64,000 nucleotides of DNA, taken from positions 4,316-68,315 of the forward strand of contig DATJZG010000061.1 of NCBI GenBank assembly GCA_035499295.1. The letters run 5' to 3'. Positions within the stretch are counted from its first letter, which is position 1; every line of letters begins with the position of its first letter. Below the pieces are notes generated by a model. It did not search any database, had not been told where the DNA came from, and saw nothing but the letters and a program-made list of their open reading frames with translations. Positions 34,761 to 43,751 of the stretch are shown piece by piece. Source of the DNA: DATJZG01 sp035499295 (GTDB lineage: Bacteria > Myxococcota > Myxococcia > Myxococcales > Anaeromyxobacteraceae). The position numbers and the translations under genes are program-made.

Positions 34761-36241
34761 GGCCCCCGAGCGCCGAGATCGCCGACCTCTGGTCGGCGGG
34801 GACGCCGCTCCTCTACCTCGTCACTGCCGAGGAGGACCGGGCGGTGCGCCTGTGCCGGGCGGTGGCGGAGAGCTTCGACGCCACCGTCGCCGTCTGGTCG
34901 AGCGCGCGCGGCCTCGACCCCCTCTCCCCCTCGGCGCGGTCCCCGCTCGCGGCGGTGGAGGCGGTGCTCAAGGCTCCGGCGCCCCTCCTGGCGGTGCTGC
35001 TCGACTTCCACGAGGCCCTCGCCGACCCGCGGGTGGCCCGCCGCGTTCGCGACGCCCTGCCCCAGCTCGCCGCCGAGGGGCGCTGCCTGGCCGTGGTGGC
35101 CCCCCGGCTCTCCGTCCCGGACGGCCTCTCCGCGGACACCGCGGTGCTCCGGCTTCCCCTGCCGAGCGAGGGGGAGCTCGAGGCGCTCCTCTCGGGGGCC
35201 ACCGCGGGCCGCCCGGTCGAGCCGGCGAGCCGCCACCGGCTCCTCTCCGCGGCGCGCGGGCTCACCGAGAGCCAGGCGAAGCGGGCCTTCCTGCGAGCGC
35301 TGCGTGCCGACCCGGCGCTCGGGCCGTCCGCGGCGGTGCTCGTGCAGGAGGAGAAGAAGAGGGTCCTCTCCCGCGACATGGGGCTCGAGCTGGTGGAGTC
35401 GGACCAGTCGGAGGCCGACCTGGGAGGGCTCGAAGCCTTCAAGGCCTGGATGGCGGAGCGGGCCATGTCGTTCGCCCCCGAGGCGCGGACCTTCGGCCTG
35501 CCTCCCCCCCGGGGGGTGCTGCTGGTGGGCGTGCAGGGCTGCGGCAAATCGCTCGCCGCCAAGGTGGCGGCGAGCCAGCTCGGGGTGCCGCTCTTGCGGC
35601 TCGACCTCCCGCGGGTGCTCGGGGCCGGGGAGGGTGCGGAGGAGAACCTGGCCCGGGCGCTCGCGGCCGCCGAGGCCATCGCGCCGGTGGCGGTCTGGGT
35701 GGACGAGATCGAGAAGGGTTTCGCCGGGAGCGGCCCGGGACAGGGGGGCGAGGCGCGCGCGGCCCGGCTGCTCGGCTCCTTCTCCACCTGGCTGCAGGAG
35801 CGGGTGGGAGCGGTGTTCGCGGTCGCCACCGCCAACGACGTCTCCCGGCTGCCCCCGGAGCTCCTGCGCCGCGGCCGCTTCGACGAGCTCTTCTTCGTCG
35901 ACCTCCCCGACGCCGCGGCGCGCCGCTCCATCCTCGAGGTGCACCTGCGGAAGCGAGGCCGGGACCCGGCCACCTTCGACCTGGCGGTGCTTGCCGAAGC
36001 CTGCGAGCACTTCTCCGGCGCCGAGCTCGAGCAGGTGGTGGTGGGCGCGCTCCACCGGGCCTTCGCGGGCGGCCGGGAGCTCGAGACCGCCGACCTCCGG
36101 CGGGTGGCGCAGGATCTGGTCCCGCTCTTCCGCACCTACGAGGAGGAGATCAAGGCGCTGCGCGAGTGGTCCCGGGGGCGCGCCCGGACGGCCGGGCGCG
36201 AGGGGGCGGTGGTCGATCTCTTCCGCCGCGCCGGTCCCTGA
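34757..36241 (+). CDS. Ycf46-like AAA+ ATPase
   Basis: A 494-aa protein. The N-terminal 210 residues are Ala/Leu-rich and helical. The AAA+ module (about 225-440) carries GLPPPRGVLLVGVQGCGKS, with Walker A at 258-265, Walker B VWVDEIEKGF (D316, E317), sensor ATANDV and an RRGRFDELFFVDLP second region. These are hallmarks of the Ycf46 group found in cyanobacteria, plastids and scattered bacteria, whose client is poorly known. The GTG start lies inside the stop of the GspE-type gene, so the two ATPases should be made together. Confidence 0.85.
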   Translation: MRPPSAEIADLWSAGTPLLYLVTAEEDRAVRLCRAVAESFDATVAVWSSARGLDPLSPSARSPLAAVEAVLKAPAPLLAVLLDFHEALADPRVARRVRDALPQLAAEGRCLAVVAPRLSVPDGLSADTAVLRLPLPSEGELEALLSGATAGRPVEPASRHRLLSAARGLTESQAKRAFLRALRADPALGPSAAVLVQEEKKRVLSRDMGLELVESDQSEADLGGLEAFKAWMAERAMSFAPEARTFGLPPPRGVLLVGVQGCGKSLAAKVAASQLGVPLLRLDLPRVLGAGEGAEENLARALAAAEAIAPVAVWVDEIEKGFAGSGPGQGGEARAARLLGSFSTWLQERVGAVFAVATANDVSRLPPELLRRGRFDELFFVDLPDAAARRSILEVHLRKRGRDPATFDLAVLAEACEHFSGAELEQVVVGALHRAFAGGRELETADLRRVAQDLVPLFRTYEEEIKALREWSRGRARTAGREGAVVDLFRRAGP

Positions 36242-36289
36242 TCCCGCGGGGTCCGCCGCCGTCAGGCTCCGGTGCTACGCTTTCCCGGC

Positions 36290-36952
36290 ATGGACGGGAC
36301 CGCGCTCTCCTTCCGCCCGCTCACCCCCGCTCTCCTCCCCGACCTGGCGAGGCTCTTCGGGCCGAGGGGCGCCTGCGCCGGCTGCTGGTGCCGCTGGTGG
36401 AAGACGACGAGGGCCGAGTTCGATGCCCGGCGCGGCGAGGGGAACCGGGCCGCTCTCTTCCGAGAGGTTCGGGGCGGGGCCGTCCCGGGGATCTTGGCCT
36501 ATGCCGGGGCGGAGCCGGTCGGCTGGTGCGCGGTCGAGCCGCGCGGGGCCTACCCGCGGCTCGGCCGCTCCCGCATCCTCGCCCCGGTGGACGATGAGCC
36601 GGTGTGGTCGGTCACCTGCTTCTACGTGGCGCGCCCGCTTCGGCGCCGCGGCCTCACCTCGGAACTCCTCGCCGCGGCGGCGGCCCACGCCCGGCGCGGC
36701 GGGGCGCGCCTCCTCGAGGCCTACCCGGTGGAGCCCGGGCGCGCGACCGCGGACTCCGCGCTCTACACCGGGCTCGCCCGCACCTTCCTGCGACTCGGTT
36801 TCCGGGAAGTGGCCCGGCGGTCGGGGACGCGGCCGCTCCTGCGTCTCCGGCTCAAGGGCGGGAGAGGGCCCCGAGCACGTGCTCGTGCACGAGGCCGTTC
36901 GAGAGCACGCAGTTCCCCGACTCGACCGTCGGACGGCCGGCGAAGTCGGTGA
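36290..36952 (+). CDS. GNAT-family acetyltransferase with a tail antisense to the next gene
   Basis: A 220-aa GNAT. It has a Cys/Trp-rich N-terminal block (GACAGCWCRWWK, about 27-38) seen in a GNAT subgroup, a central WSVTCFYVARPLRRRGLTSEL acetyl-CoA loop, and an end strand LGFREVARR. The substrate is unknown. The domain ends near residue 188; the last about 34 residues are Arg/Ser/Pro-rich and lie over the 3' end of the convergent phosphatase gene (101 nt overlap). TACGCT 8 nt before the ATG and no ribosome site suggest a leaderless mRNA. Confidence 0.8.
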   Translation: MDGTALSFRPLTPALLPDLARLFGPRGACAGCWCRWWKTTRAEFDARRGEGNRAALFREVRGGAVPGILAYAGAEPVGWCAVEPRGAYPRLGRSRILAPVDDEPVWSVTCFYVARPLRRRGLTSELLAAAAAHARRGGARLLEAYPVEPGRATADSALYTGLARTFLRLGFREVARRSGTRPLLRLRLKGGRGPRARARARGRSRARSSPTRPSDGRRSR

Positions 36953-37640
36953 AGCGCCCGCCCGCCTCCTCCGCCAGGATGCGCAGGGGGGCGAGGTCCC
37001 ACACCTTCACCCCCGCCTCGATCCAGGCCTCGGCGCGACCGTTCAGCACCATGGCGGCGCCGGCCAGGTCCCCGTAGCAGCGGGCCTGGGCGGCGGTGGA
37101 GGCGAGGTCGACGAGGGCCTTGTCGCGCGGGGGGGAGAAGAGGTTCCGGAACTCGCCCAGGGAAAGGGTGGACTCCCCCCACTGCCCTACGCCGGAGACC
37201 CTGAGCCGCGCCGGTGCCCCGGCCCCGCTCCTGAGCCAGGCACCGCGGCCCCGGGCGGACCAGTAGACCTCCCCGAGCGCCGGCAGCGCCATGGCGCCCA
37301 CCACGATCTCCCCCTCGTGCTCGAGCGCCACGAGCGGCCCCCAGAAGCTGCCGCCGCGGGTGAACCCCCGGGTGCCGTCGATGGGGTCGACGATCCAGCG
37401 CGACTCCGCGCTCCCCTGGTGCGCCCCGGTCTCCTCGCCCAGGACGGCGTGGCCGGGAAAGGACTCCTTCAGGACGGAGAGGATGGCGGCCTCCGCGTCG
37501 CGGTCGGCGGCGGTCACCGGGGTGCGGTCGGGCTTCACCTCCACCCGCACGCCGCGGCGGAAGTGGGCGAGGCTGGCGGCGGTGGCAGCCTCCACCGCCC
37601 GGCGGGCCGCGTCGAGGGCCAGGTCGAGGTCGAGGGACAT
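36852..37640 (-). CDS. Inositol-monophosphatase family phosphatase, probably histidinol-phosphatase type
   Basis: A 262-aa Mg-dependent phosphatase. Metal and catalytic blocks are LGEETG, WIVDPIDGTRGF and VKVWDLAPLRILAEEAGG. GGSFWGPLVALEHEGEIVVG and LPALGEVYWSARGRGAW resemble the HisN group (histidinol-phosphate phosphatase of actinobacteria) more than classic SuhB, but PAP or inositol-phosphate activity cannot be excluded. ATG at 37640; TAGAGT 7 nt upstream suggests a leaderless transcript. Its 3' end overlaps the GNAT gene head-on. Confidence 0.85.
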   Translation of the reverse strand: MSLDLDLALDAARRAVEAATAASLAHFRRGVRVEVKPDRTPVTAADRDAEAAILSVLKESFPGHAVLGEETGAHQGSAESRWIVDPIDGTRGFTRGGSFWGPLVALEHEGEIVVGAMALPALGEVYWSARGRGAWLRSGAGAPARLRVSGVGQWGESTLSLGEFRNLFSPPRDKALVDLASTAAQARCYGDLAGAAMVLNGRAEAWIEAGVKVWDLAPLRILAEEAGGRFTDFAGRPTVESGNCVLSNGLVHEHVLGALSRP

Positions 37641-37647
37641 GGGGGGA

Positions 37648-37653
37648 ACTCTA
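37648..37653 (-). promoter_or_regulatory. Predicted -10 box of a leaderless phosphatase transcript
   Basis: On the minus strand TAGAGT is followed by 7 nt and then the ATG at 37640. No Shine-Dalgarno is visible. Confidence 0.4.
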
Positions 37654-37726
37654 GCAGCCCGAGACGAGAGCGGCCGCCCCGAAACCGGGGCGGCCGCCAC
37701 CTTCGGGGCCTCGCGGGCGGGCCGCC

Positions 37727-39247
37727 TTACTTCTTCGGGCGCATGTCCCCGGTCTTGAGGTACCGGGTGTGGAAGGAGAAGGCCTCCTCGAACATGTGCG
37801 GCGAGTGGAGGCCGGCGCTGGGGTTCTTCATGGCGCGCTTCACGTAGTCCCACAAAAGCGGGCGGAACTCCGGGGCGGCGGCCTTCTCGATGACCTCCTT
37901 CGCCTTCTCCTTCGGGCTCTTGCCGCGCAGGTCGGCGAACCCGTACTCGGTGACGATGCCGTTCACCTCGTGCTCGGTGTGATCGATGTGGGAGGCGAAG
38001 GGGACGATGGCCGAGATCTTCCCGTCCTTGGCGGTCGCCGGGGACATGAAGATGGTGTAGGCGGAGTTGCGGGCGAAGTCACCCGACCCGCCGATGCCGT
38101 TCTCGATGCCCTTGCCGGCGATGTGGGTCGAGTTGACGTGGCCGTAGATGTCGGCCTCCACGAAGCCGTTCATGGCGATGCAGCCGAGGCGACGAATGAC
38201 CTCCGGGTTGTTGGAGATCTCCTGCGGGCGCAGGATGATCTGCTTGCGGTAGCGGTCGATGTTCTTGTTGAACCGCACCTGCCCCTCGGGCGAGACCGAG
38301 AAGGCGGTGGCCGAGGCCACCCGGAGCTTGCCGGAGTCGAGCAGGTCGAGCATGCCGTCCTGGATGACCTCGGTGTAGCTCGTCATGTTCTCGAAGTGCC
38401 CCTCGTTCAGGCCGACGAGAACGGCGTTGGCGATGTTGCCGACGCCCGACTGCAGCGGGGTGAGCGTCTTCGGGAGCCGGCCCGCCTTCACCTCGCCGTC
38501 GAGGAAGTCGAGGATGTGCTGGGCGATCTTCTTGTGGATCTCCTCCGGCGCCTTGAAGGGAGCGTTGCGGTCGGGGCAGTTCGTCTCCACCACCGCCACC
38601 ACCTTGGAGGTGTCGATGGTCTGGTAGGGCGTCCCCACCCGGCCGTCGGCGGTGAGCAGGGGGATGGGCTTCCTCTCGCCGTGGGTGGCGGCCACCGAGT
38701 AGACGTCGTGCATCCCCTCCAGGCGCTCGTCCTGCCAGGTGTTCACCTCGAGGATGATCTTCTCGGCGTGCTCCAGATAGACGTTGTTGCCGCCGCAGGA
38801 GGAGGCGTAGACGACCGACCCGTCCTCCCGGATCTTCGTCACCTCGATGACGGCGAAGTTCACCTTGCCGTAGTAGCCGTAGCGCACGAGCGTGCCCACG
38901 TGCGACAGGTGCATGTCCTGGTACTCGATGAGGCCGGCGTTGATCTTCTCGCGCGCCGCCGCGTCGCCCTGGTAGGGGAAGCGGAACGACTGGGCCTCGG
39001 TGATGCTCATCACCGTGTCCTGCTCCGGGCCGGTGGAAGCGCCGGTGAGCACGCGCAGGCGATACTTCTGGCCCTTGAGCCGCTCGTCGAGGGCGCGCCG
39101 AGCGAGCGCTACCGTCACCGCCTTGGGGTATCCCGCTCCGGTGAATCCGGACATGCCGACCACGGCACCGTTCGGGATGAGGTTGGCGGCGGCTTCGGCC
39201 GACATCACCTTGCTTTTCAGGCCCTTGTGAAGAATCCGATCACCCAT
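37727..39247 (-). CDS. Acetyl-CoA hydrolase/transferase (succinyl-CoA:acetate CoA-transferase type)
   Basis: A 506-aa class-I CoA-transferase. The catalytic Glu is E293 in SYTEVIQDG. VGMSGFTGAGYPKAV (N-terminal CoA loop), GVGNIANAVL and GIGGSGDFARN are family blocks of Cat1/AarC/YgfH-like enzymes. They move CoA between succinate or propionate and acetate, or hydrolyse acetyl-CoA. The likely role is acetate metabolism and energy conservation. AGGAG lies 8 nt before the ATG at 39247, but only 2 nt before another ATG at 39253, so the inner start is preferred. It is monocistronic-looking, with plsB 145 nt upstream. Confidence 0.92.
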   Translation of the reverse strand: MGDRILHKGLKSKVMSAEAAANLIPNGAVVGMSGFTGAGYPKAVTVALARRALDERLKGQKYRLRVLTGASTGPEQDTVMSITEAQSFRFPYQGDAAAREKINAGLIEYQDMHLSHVGTLVRYGYYGKVNFAVIEVTKIREDGSVVYASSCGGNNVYLEHAEKIILEVNTWQDERLEGMHDVYSVAATHGERKPIPLLTADGRVGTPYQTIDTSKVVAVVETNCPDRNAPFKAPEEIHKKIAQHILDFLDGEVKAGRLPKTLTPLQSGVGNIANAVLVGLNEGHFENMTSYTEVIQDGMLDLLDSGKLRVASATAFSVSPEGQVRFNKNIDRYRKQIILRPQEISNNPEVIRRLGCIAMNGFVEADIYGHVNSTHIAGKGIENGIGGSGDFARNSAYTIFMSPATAKDGKISAIVPFASHIDHTEHEVNGIVTEYGFADLRGKSPKEKAKEVIEKAAAPEFRPLLWDYVKRAMKNPSAGLHSPHMFEEAFSFHTRYLKTGDMRPKK

Positions 39248-39392
39248 CGTCATGTCTCCTGGGGTCCTATTGGGTTCCTAGAGGTGGCTGCGCGAATCCT
39301 CGCCTCGTCTGGGGCGGAGGGAGGGGAGCGAGAGGATAGCCCGAACAGAACAGGCAATGAAAGAGGGGGGTGCGCCCCGGGTTTGACCGCGG

Positions 39393-41906
39393 TCAGGGAG
39401 CGAGGCAGAGGCCGATCCGGTCGACGAGCTGCGTCTGCAACCCCTCGCGCCAGCGCTCGGCCACCGTTCGCTTCCCGGCCTCGTCGACCGAGAAGACCCC
39501 CTGGCTCGAGAGCCACTCCATGGCGTTCTCGAGGGTGGCCTTGGAGAGGGACTCGCGCAGGAGGATGCGGCCGGCGTGGTAGTCGGCCCGGCCCCGCTCG
39601 AGCGCCGCGTTCACGAGCGACTTCCGGTCGAGCGGCTGGCCCGCCTGCCCCGCCGACCGGACCGACTCCGCCGCCAACCGGTAGGCCTCGAGGTAGGGAC
39701 GCACCAGGTCGGCGAGGAAGCCGAGGGTGTCCCGCTCCGCCTCCAGCCTCACCACCTCGCCCTCGGCCCTCGCGAGGCCGAGCCGGGAGAGGGTGCCGAG
39801 CTTCTCCTTGAACACCGACTCGAGGGTGGTGCCGGCCGGGTACATGAACTCGAGCTTGAAGAGGCGGGAGAGCCAGCGCACCCGCTCGCGGACGTCGACG
39901 AGCGCTGCGCCGTCGCCGCAAGAGCGAACCGAGAGGGCCACCAGGGAAAGGGCGGCGAACCGGTTCAGGGTGGCGTTGCGGTGGAAGTCGAGGAGGGGGC
40001 GCTTCTCCTCCACCACCTGGTAGATGACGTGCCCGGCCGCCTCGCGCACCGTCACCAGCCGGTCGGCGGTGAGGGTGACGAGCGCCTCGCCCACCGGTCC
40101 GGGCTGCCGGGGATCGGCGGAGGCGTCGACGAGGTCGTGCGCCAGGCGCGCGTTCTCCTCGGCCGCCAGATCGCGGAGCAGCCCCACCCGGCGCCCCACG
40201 TCCTCCGCCGCGACGCCGCGGCGCACATGGGCGAGGAGCGCGGTGGCGACGAGGCTCACCGGGGTGACCGTCACCACGTCGGCGATGCCGGAGGTGACGC
40301 GGTTGGCGAGGTGCTGGACGAGGCGCCGCTTGGAGTCGGTCTCGCGCTCGTCCTCCTCCAGGGTGAGGGAAGCGGCCCCCATCGCCTGTCGCTGCCCGGC
40401 GATCTCCCGGAGCGAGACCGGGGTGCCGAACTGGACGTAGATGCGTCCGTACCGGCGCAGGAGGACCCGGGGAGTCCCGAGGAGGTCGCCGAAGGTCTCC
40501 TTCTTCTTCTCTCCCCCGGCGAGCTCCCGGGCGTAGCTCGACCCCTCCACCAGCCGCTCGTAGTCGACGGCGATGGGCACGAAGAGGACGTCGTCCGCCG
40601 CCCCGTCGAGCCAGGCGTCCACCTCCATGGAGAAGAGGCCGGTCTTGGGGAAGAGGAGCTTGCCGGTGCGGGTGCGCCCCCCCTCCGGGAAGAACTCCTG
40701 GGTGAAGCGCTCGCGCAACAGGTACTTCACGTAGGCGCGCAGCGTGGCGCTGTAGATCTTGTCGCCCCGGAAGCTGCGCCGGATGAAGAAGGCCCCGCCG
40801 CGGCGGGCGATGGAGCCGAAGGGCCAGAAGGCGAGGTTGATGCCGGCGGCCACGTGCGGAGGGGTGAGGCCGTTCTCGTAGAAGACGTAGGAGAGGATGA
40901 GGTAGTCGATGTGGCTCTTGTGGCTCGGGCAGAGCACGAGCGGCTTGCCGGGCGCCACCCGCCGCAGCTCGGCGATGCCCTTCTCGTCCACCTCCACCCG
41001 CTCGTAGAGCCGCCCGAAGGTGAAGCGCAGGATGGGGCGCACGAACTCGATGAAGAGCGGCGAGTAGCGGCTCGCGACCTCGCGCAGGTCGCGCCGGGCT
41101 TCGCGCTCCGCCGAGGCGGTCGAGCGGCCGCTCTGGCGGGAAACGTGCGCGATCACCTGCTTCACGTGGCGATCGCGCATCACCTTCTCCTCCACCCGGG
41201 AGGGGGCCTTGAGCGGCGGGCCCACCGCCGCGCGCAGCTCCTTGGAGAGGTGGTGGTAGAGGGTGCCCCGCACCTTGCGGGCGAGGAGCGCGTCGGGCTC
41301 CGAGCCCCGCTCGCCCAGGAAGGCGCGCAGGTCGAGCGGCCTCCCCACCCGCAGGAAGGCCCGCCGGTAGTTGCGCAGGAACGCGACCGCCGCCGGCAGG
41401 GTAGTGGGGGACTCCGGCGAGCCCCACACCACGTCCCAGATGAGCGGCACGAGCCGTTGGGCACGCCGGCTCCAGACCAGGATGAGGGGGACGAGGTAGA
41501 TGGGGCGATCGAGTTCGCGCTGGGCCCCGACGAGCGAGGCGAAGGGGTCCCGCCCCTGCTCGTGCGCGTTCAGGAACACGACCGACGAGACGCGGCCGCG
41601 CGCCACCGACTGCAGGAGCGCGCGGCGGGTGCGCCACACCGCCGCCAACCACCCGAAGAGCCCCTCGAAGTTCACCGCCACCCGCAAGGGCGGCAGGCGC
41701 AGCCTGCGCAGGAGCCACTTCAGGTACAGGTAGTTGATGAGCCCGGAGGAGCGCATCACGAAGACCACGCTCCCGTCCCGGGCGAGCTCGGCGAGCTGCG
41801 CCTCGAGATCCTCCGGCAGGCGGATGGGCCCGAACCAGCGGTCGAGGAGGCTTCGCCGCGCCTGGCCCTCGCGGGGCGGCGGGTTCTTCGCGGTCGCGGG
41901 ATCCAC
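39393..41906 (-). CDS. plsB: Glycerol-3-phosphate 1-O-acyltransferase, PlsB type
   Basis: First acylation of glycerol-3-phosphate in phospholipid synthesis, at the inner membrane. The 837-aa length and architecture match the large PlsB family. Motif I is HKSHIDY (H329-D334), and motif III is FFPEGGRTRTGKL. The acceptor segment GGAFFIRRSFRGDKIY precedes it. The GTG start follows TAGACT by 6 nt with no ribosome site. It shares its strand with the HEAT-like gene and dnaJ, but may use its own leaderless promoter. Confidence 0.93.
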   Translation of the reverse strand: MDPATAKNPPPREGQARRSLLDRWFGPIRLPEDLEAQLAELARDGSVVFVMRSSGLINYLYLKWLLRRLRLPPLRVAVNFEGLFGWLAAVWRTRRALLQSVARGRVSSVVFLNAHEQGRDPFASLVGAQRELDRPIYLVPLILVWSRRAQRLVPLIWDVVWGSPESPTTLPAAVAFLRNYRRAFLRVGRPLDLRAFLGERGSEPDALLARKVRGTLYHHLSKELRAAVGPPLKAPSRVEEKVMRDRHVKQVIAHVSRQSGRSTASAEREARRDLREVASRYSPLFIEFVRPILRFTFGRLYERVEVDEKGIAELRRVAPGKPLVLCPSHKSHIDYLILSYVFYENGLTPPHVAAGINLAFWPFGSIARRGGAFFIRRSFRGDKIYSATLRAYVKYLLRERFTQEFFPEGGRTRTGKLLFPKTGLFSMEVDAWLDGAADDVLFVPIAVDYERLVEGSSYARELAGGEKKKETFGDLLGTPRVLLRRYGRIYVQFGTPVSLREIAGQRQAMGAASLTLEEDERETDSKRRLVQHLANRVTSGIADVVTVTPVSLVATALLAHVRRGVAAEDVGRRVGLLRDLAAEENARLAHDLVDASADPRQPGPVGEALVTLTADRLVTVREAAGHVIYQVVEEKRPLLDFHRNATLNRFAALSLVALSVRSCGDGAALVDVRERVRWLSRLFKLEFMYPAGTTLESVFKEKLGTLSRLGLARAEGEVVRLEAERDTLGFLADLVRPYLEAYRLAAESVRSAGQAGQPLDRKSLVNAALERGRADYHAGRILLRESLSKATLENAMEWLSSQGVFSVDEAGKRTVAERWREGLQTQLVDRIGLCLAP

Positions 41907-41912
41907 GCTGGG

Positions 41913-41918
41913 AGTCTA
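41913..41918 (-). promoter_or_regulatory. Predicted -10 box of a leaderless plsB transcript
   Basis: Minus-strand TAGACT is followed by 6 nt and then the plsB GTG. It lies in the 32-nt gap after the HEAT-like gene. Confidence 0.4.
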
Positions 41919-41938
41919 TCCGGTTCGCGTGCGCGGCC

Positions 41939-42706
41939 CTAGTTGCCGCGCTTCTTCACCCGGCCCTCGCGATCGAGGAAGAAGGGCTCGACGAGGAGCG
42001 CCTCGACCTCGGGGCGGTGCCCCTTCACGTCGGCGCCGAGGTCGACGAGCGCCTGCAGGACCTCGCCCCGCACCCGCGCGTTGTCCCGGTCCCGGAGCAG
42101 GAGCGCGAGGAGGCCGTCGCGCGTCTTCTCCCCGCGCACCGCCTTGGCGAGGACCCGCGTGGCGCCGATGCGGGCGTCGTCGACGAAATCCTCGAGCAGC
42201 GGGAGGAGGGCCTCCTCCACCGTGGGCCCCTCGGACGGGGTCAGAGCGAGGAGGTCCGGGTGCTCGAGCAGCCATGACATGAGCACCAGCTTCTTCTCCG
42301 GGTCTCGCGTGTACTCGCCGGAGAGGCGCCGCAAGAGGGAGAGCACCGTCCCGAGCACCTCCTCGGGCCGGGCAAGCGCGGCGAGCACCCTTAGCCCCCA
42401 GGCGACTCCCGACTCCTGCTCGGCGAGGAACTCCTTCACCGGCGGGACCGCGGTCGCGCCCGCGTCGACGAGGAGGGTGCGGGTGCGCTCCTTCTCCTCG
42501 TCGTCCTGGATGCCCACCTCCGAGCGGATGGTGAAGCGCAGGCAGAGGGTCTTGAGCGCCGCCGGGGTTCCCATCTCGCCGAGCTGCTCGATGGCCTTCT
42601 CGCGTCCCTCGGGAGGACCCCACTTCTGCGTGAGCTTCTGGGCGAGCCGCCGGAGCGCCGACTGGTCGCGCGACTCCCGGGAGCCGAAGAGGTCGAAGAT
42701 TCCCAT
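41939..42706 (-). CDS. HEAT-repeat-like helical protein
   Basis: A 255-aa soluble protein made of repeated helical pairs (for example EKAIEQLGEMGTPAALKTLC, then VRGEVLQALVDLGADVKGH), typical of HEAT/ARM solenoids used for protein binding. It has no catalytic motif. It begins MGIFDLFGS and follows dnaJ by 9 nt, with AGAAGGG as a ribosome site, so it is co-expressed with the chaperone. It may be a DnaJ- or client-linked adaptor; that is inferred from position. Confidence 0.75.
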   Translation of the reverse strand: MGIFDLFGSRESRDQSALRRLAQKLTQKWGPPEGREKAIEQLGEMGTPAALKTLCLRFTIRSEVGIQDDEEKERTRTLLVDAGATAVPPVKEFLAEQESGVAWGLRVLAALARPEEVLGTVLSLLRRLSGEYTRDPEKKLVLMSWLLEHPDLLALTPSEGPTVEEALLPLLEDFVDDARIGATRVLAKAVRGEKTRDGLLALLLRDRDNARVRGEVLQALVDLGADVKGHRPEVEALLVEPFFLDREGRVKKRGN

Positions 42707-42715
42707 GGCGCCCTT

Positions 42716-43678
42716 CTACAACGAGAGGCCGCTTCGCGGATCGCCCTTGTAGAGCTTCTCGAGCGGCTTCACCGCGTCCTTCAGCCCCTCGCTCCCTTCG
42801 GGGAGCACGATCTTGGCTACGGCGTAGAGGTCCCCGCGGGTCCCCCCCTTGAGGTCGGGCAGCCCCTTGCCGCGCAGCCGGAGCTGTTTCCCCGACTGGA
42901 AGCCGGCCGGTACCCGGAGCTGCACCGGTCCCTCGAAGGTGGGCATCACCACCTCGGCCCCCAGCGCCGCCTCGGGGACGGTGAGGGGGAGCTCGACGTA
43001 GAGGTCGCGCCCCTCCCGGCGCACCCCCGGGTGCCCCTTCAGCTTCACGACGAGGTAGAGGTCTCCCGCCGGTCCGCCGTTGGCGCCCTCGCCGCCCTGG
43101 CCGGCGAGGCGGATGCGCGAGCCGTCGCTCACCCCGGGTGGGATCTTCACCCGGAGCGTCCGGTGATCGATGCGCAGGTCCCGCTCCGCTCCCAGGACGG
43201 CGTCGCGCAGGTCCACCTCCAGCTGCGCCTCCGCGTCCGGCCCCGGCGACGGCCCCGGCCTCCCGCGTCGCCTGCCGGCGCGGCCGCCGAACAGGTCGCC
43301 GAAGATCTCCCCGAAGTCGAAGTTGCCGAACCCGCCGACGTTGACGGTCTCGAAGTCTCCCAGGTCGAAGGGGACTTCCTGCCCCGGACCGGGCCTGCCC
43401 CCGTGCTGCTTCCACTGCCGATAGGCCTCCGCCGTCTTCTCGTCGAAGCCGGTGCGCAGCGCGTCGGGGCCGAACTCGTCGTAGAGCTTGCGCTTCTTCC
43501 CGTCGGACAGGACCTCGTGGGCGGCCGTGATCTCCTTGAACTTCTCCTCGGCCTGCTTGTCCCCGGGGTTCATGTCGGGGTGGTACTTCTTCGCGAGGCG
43601 CCGGTAGGCCCTGCGGATCTCGTCGGTCGACGCGGTCTTCGGCACTCCCAGGATGGCGTAGAGGTCGCGGTCGGGCAC
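42716..43678 (-). CDS. DnaJ-type co-chaperone without zinc finger (CbpA-like)
   Basis: A 320-aa type-II J protein. The J domain (1-68) has HPD at 33-35, a short Gly/Phe linker region (VGGFGNFDFGEIFGDLFGG) follows, and two C-terminal beta-sandwich substrate domains span about 150-310. The CxxCxGxG zinc modules of DnaJ are absent, so it resembles CbpA/DjlA-free type-II proteins. It stimulates DnaK ATPase and delivers clients. The GTG start sits 7 nt after TACGTT of a good promoter. It is divergent from a SurA-like gene. Confidence 0.92.
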   Translation of the reverse strand: MPDRDLYAILGVPKTASTDEIRRAYRRLAKKYHPDMNPGDKQAEEKFKEITAAHEVLSDGKKRKLYDEFGPDALRTGFDEKTAEAYRQWKQHGGRPGPGQEVPFDLGDFETVNVGGFGNFDFGEIFGDLFGGRAGRRRGRPGPSPGPDAEAQLEVDLRDAVLGAERDLRIDHRTLRVKIPPGVSDGSRIRLAGQGGEGANGGPAGDLYLVVKLKGHPGVRREGRDLYVELPLTVPEAALGAEVVMPTFEGPVQLRVPAGFQSGKQLRLRGKGLPDLKGGTRGDLYAVAKIVLPEGSEGLKDAVKPLEKLYKGDPRSGLSL

Positions 43679-43685
43679 GACGCAA

Positions 43686-43713
43686 AACGTAACGCCGCCG
43701 CGCCCTTCGTCAA
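43686..43713 (-). promoter_or_regulatory. Predicted leaderless promoter of the dnaJ-like gene
   Basis: Minus strand: TTGACG (43713-43708), a 16-nt spacer, TACGTT (43691-43686), then 7 nt to the GTG start. No ribosome site. Confidence 0.55.
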
Positions 43714-43745
43714 TGTTCGTTCTCGCCCGGGGTAACGGCCGCGAT

Positions 43746-43751
43746 TAGAAT
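43746..43751 (+). promoter_or_regulatory. Predicted -10 box of the divergent SurA-like gene
   Basis: TAGAAT lies 7 nt before the GTG at 43759, with no Shine-Dalgarno. A leaderless start is predicted. The -35 region is poor. Confidence 0.45.

Noticed and set aside
39384..39395. Perfect 12-bp palindrome TGACCGCGGTCA at the plsB stop
   Set aside because: About 16 perfect 12-bp palindromes are expected by chance in 64 kb with even base use. It has no link to a promoter, and no other copy was noticed.
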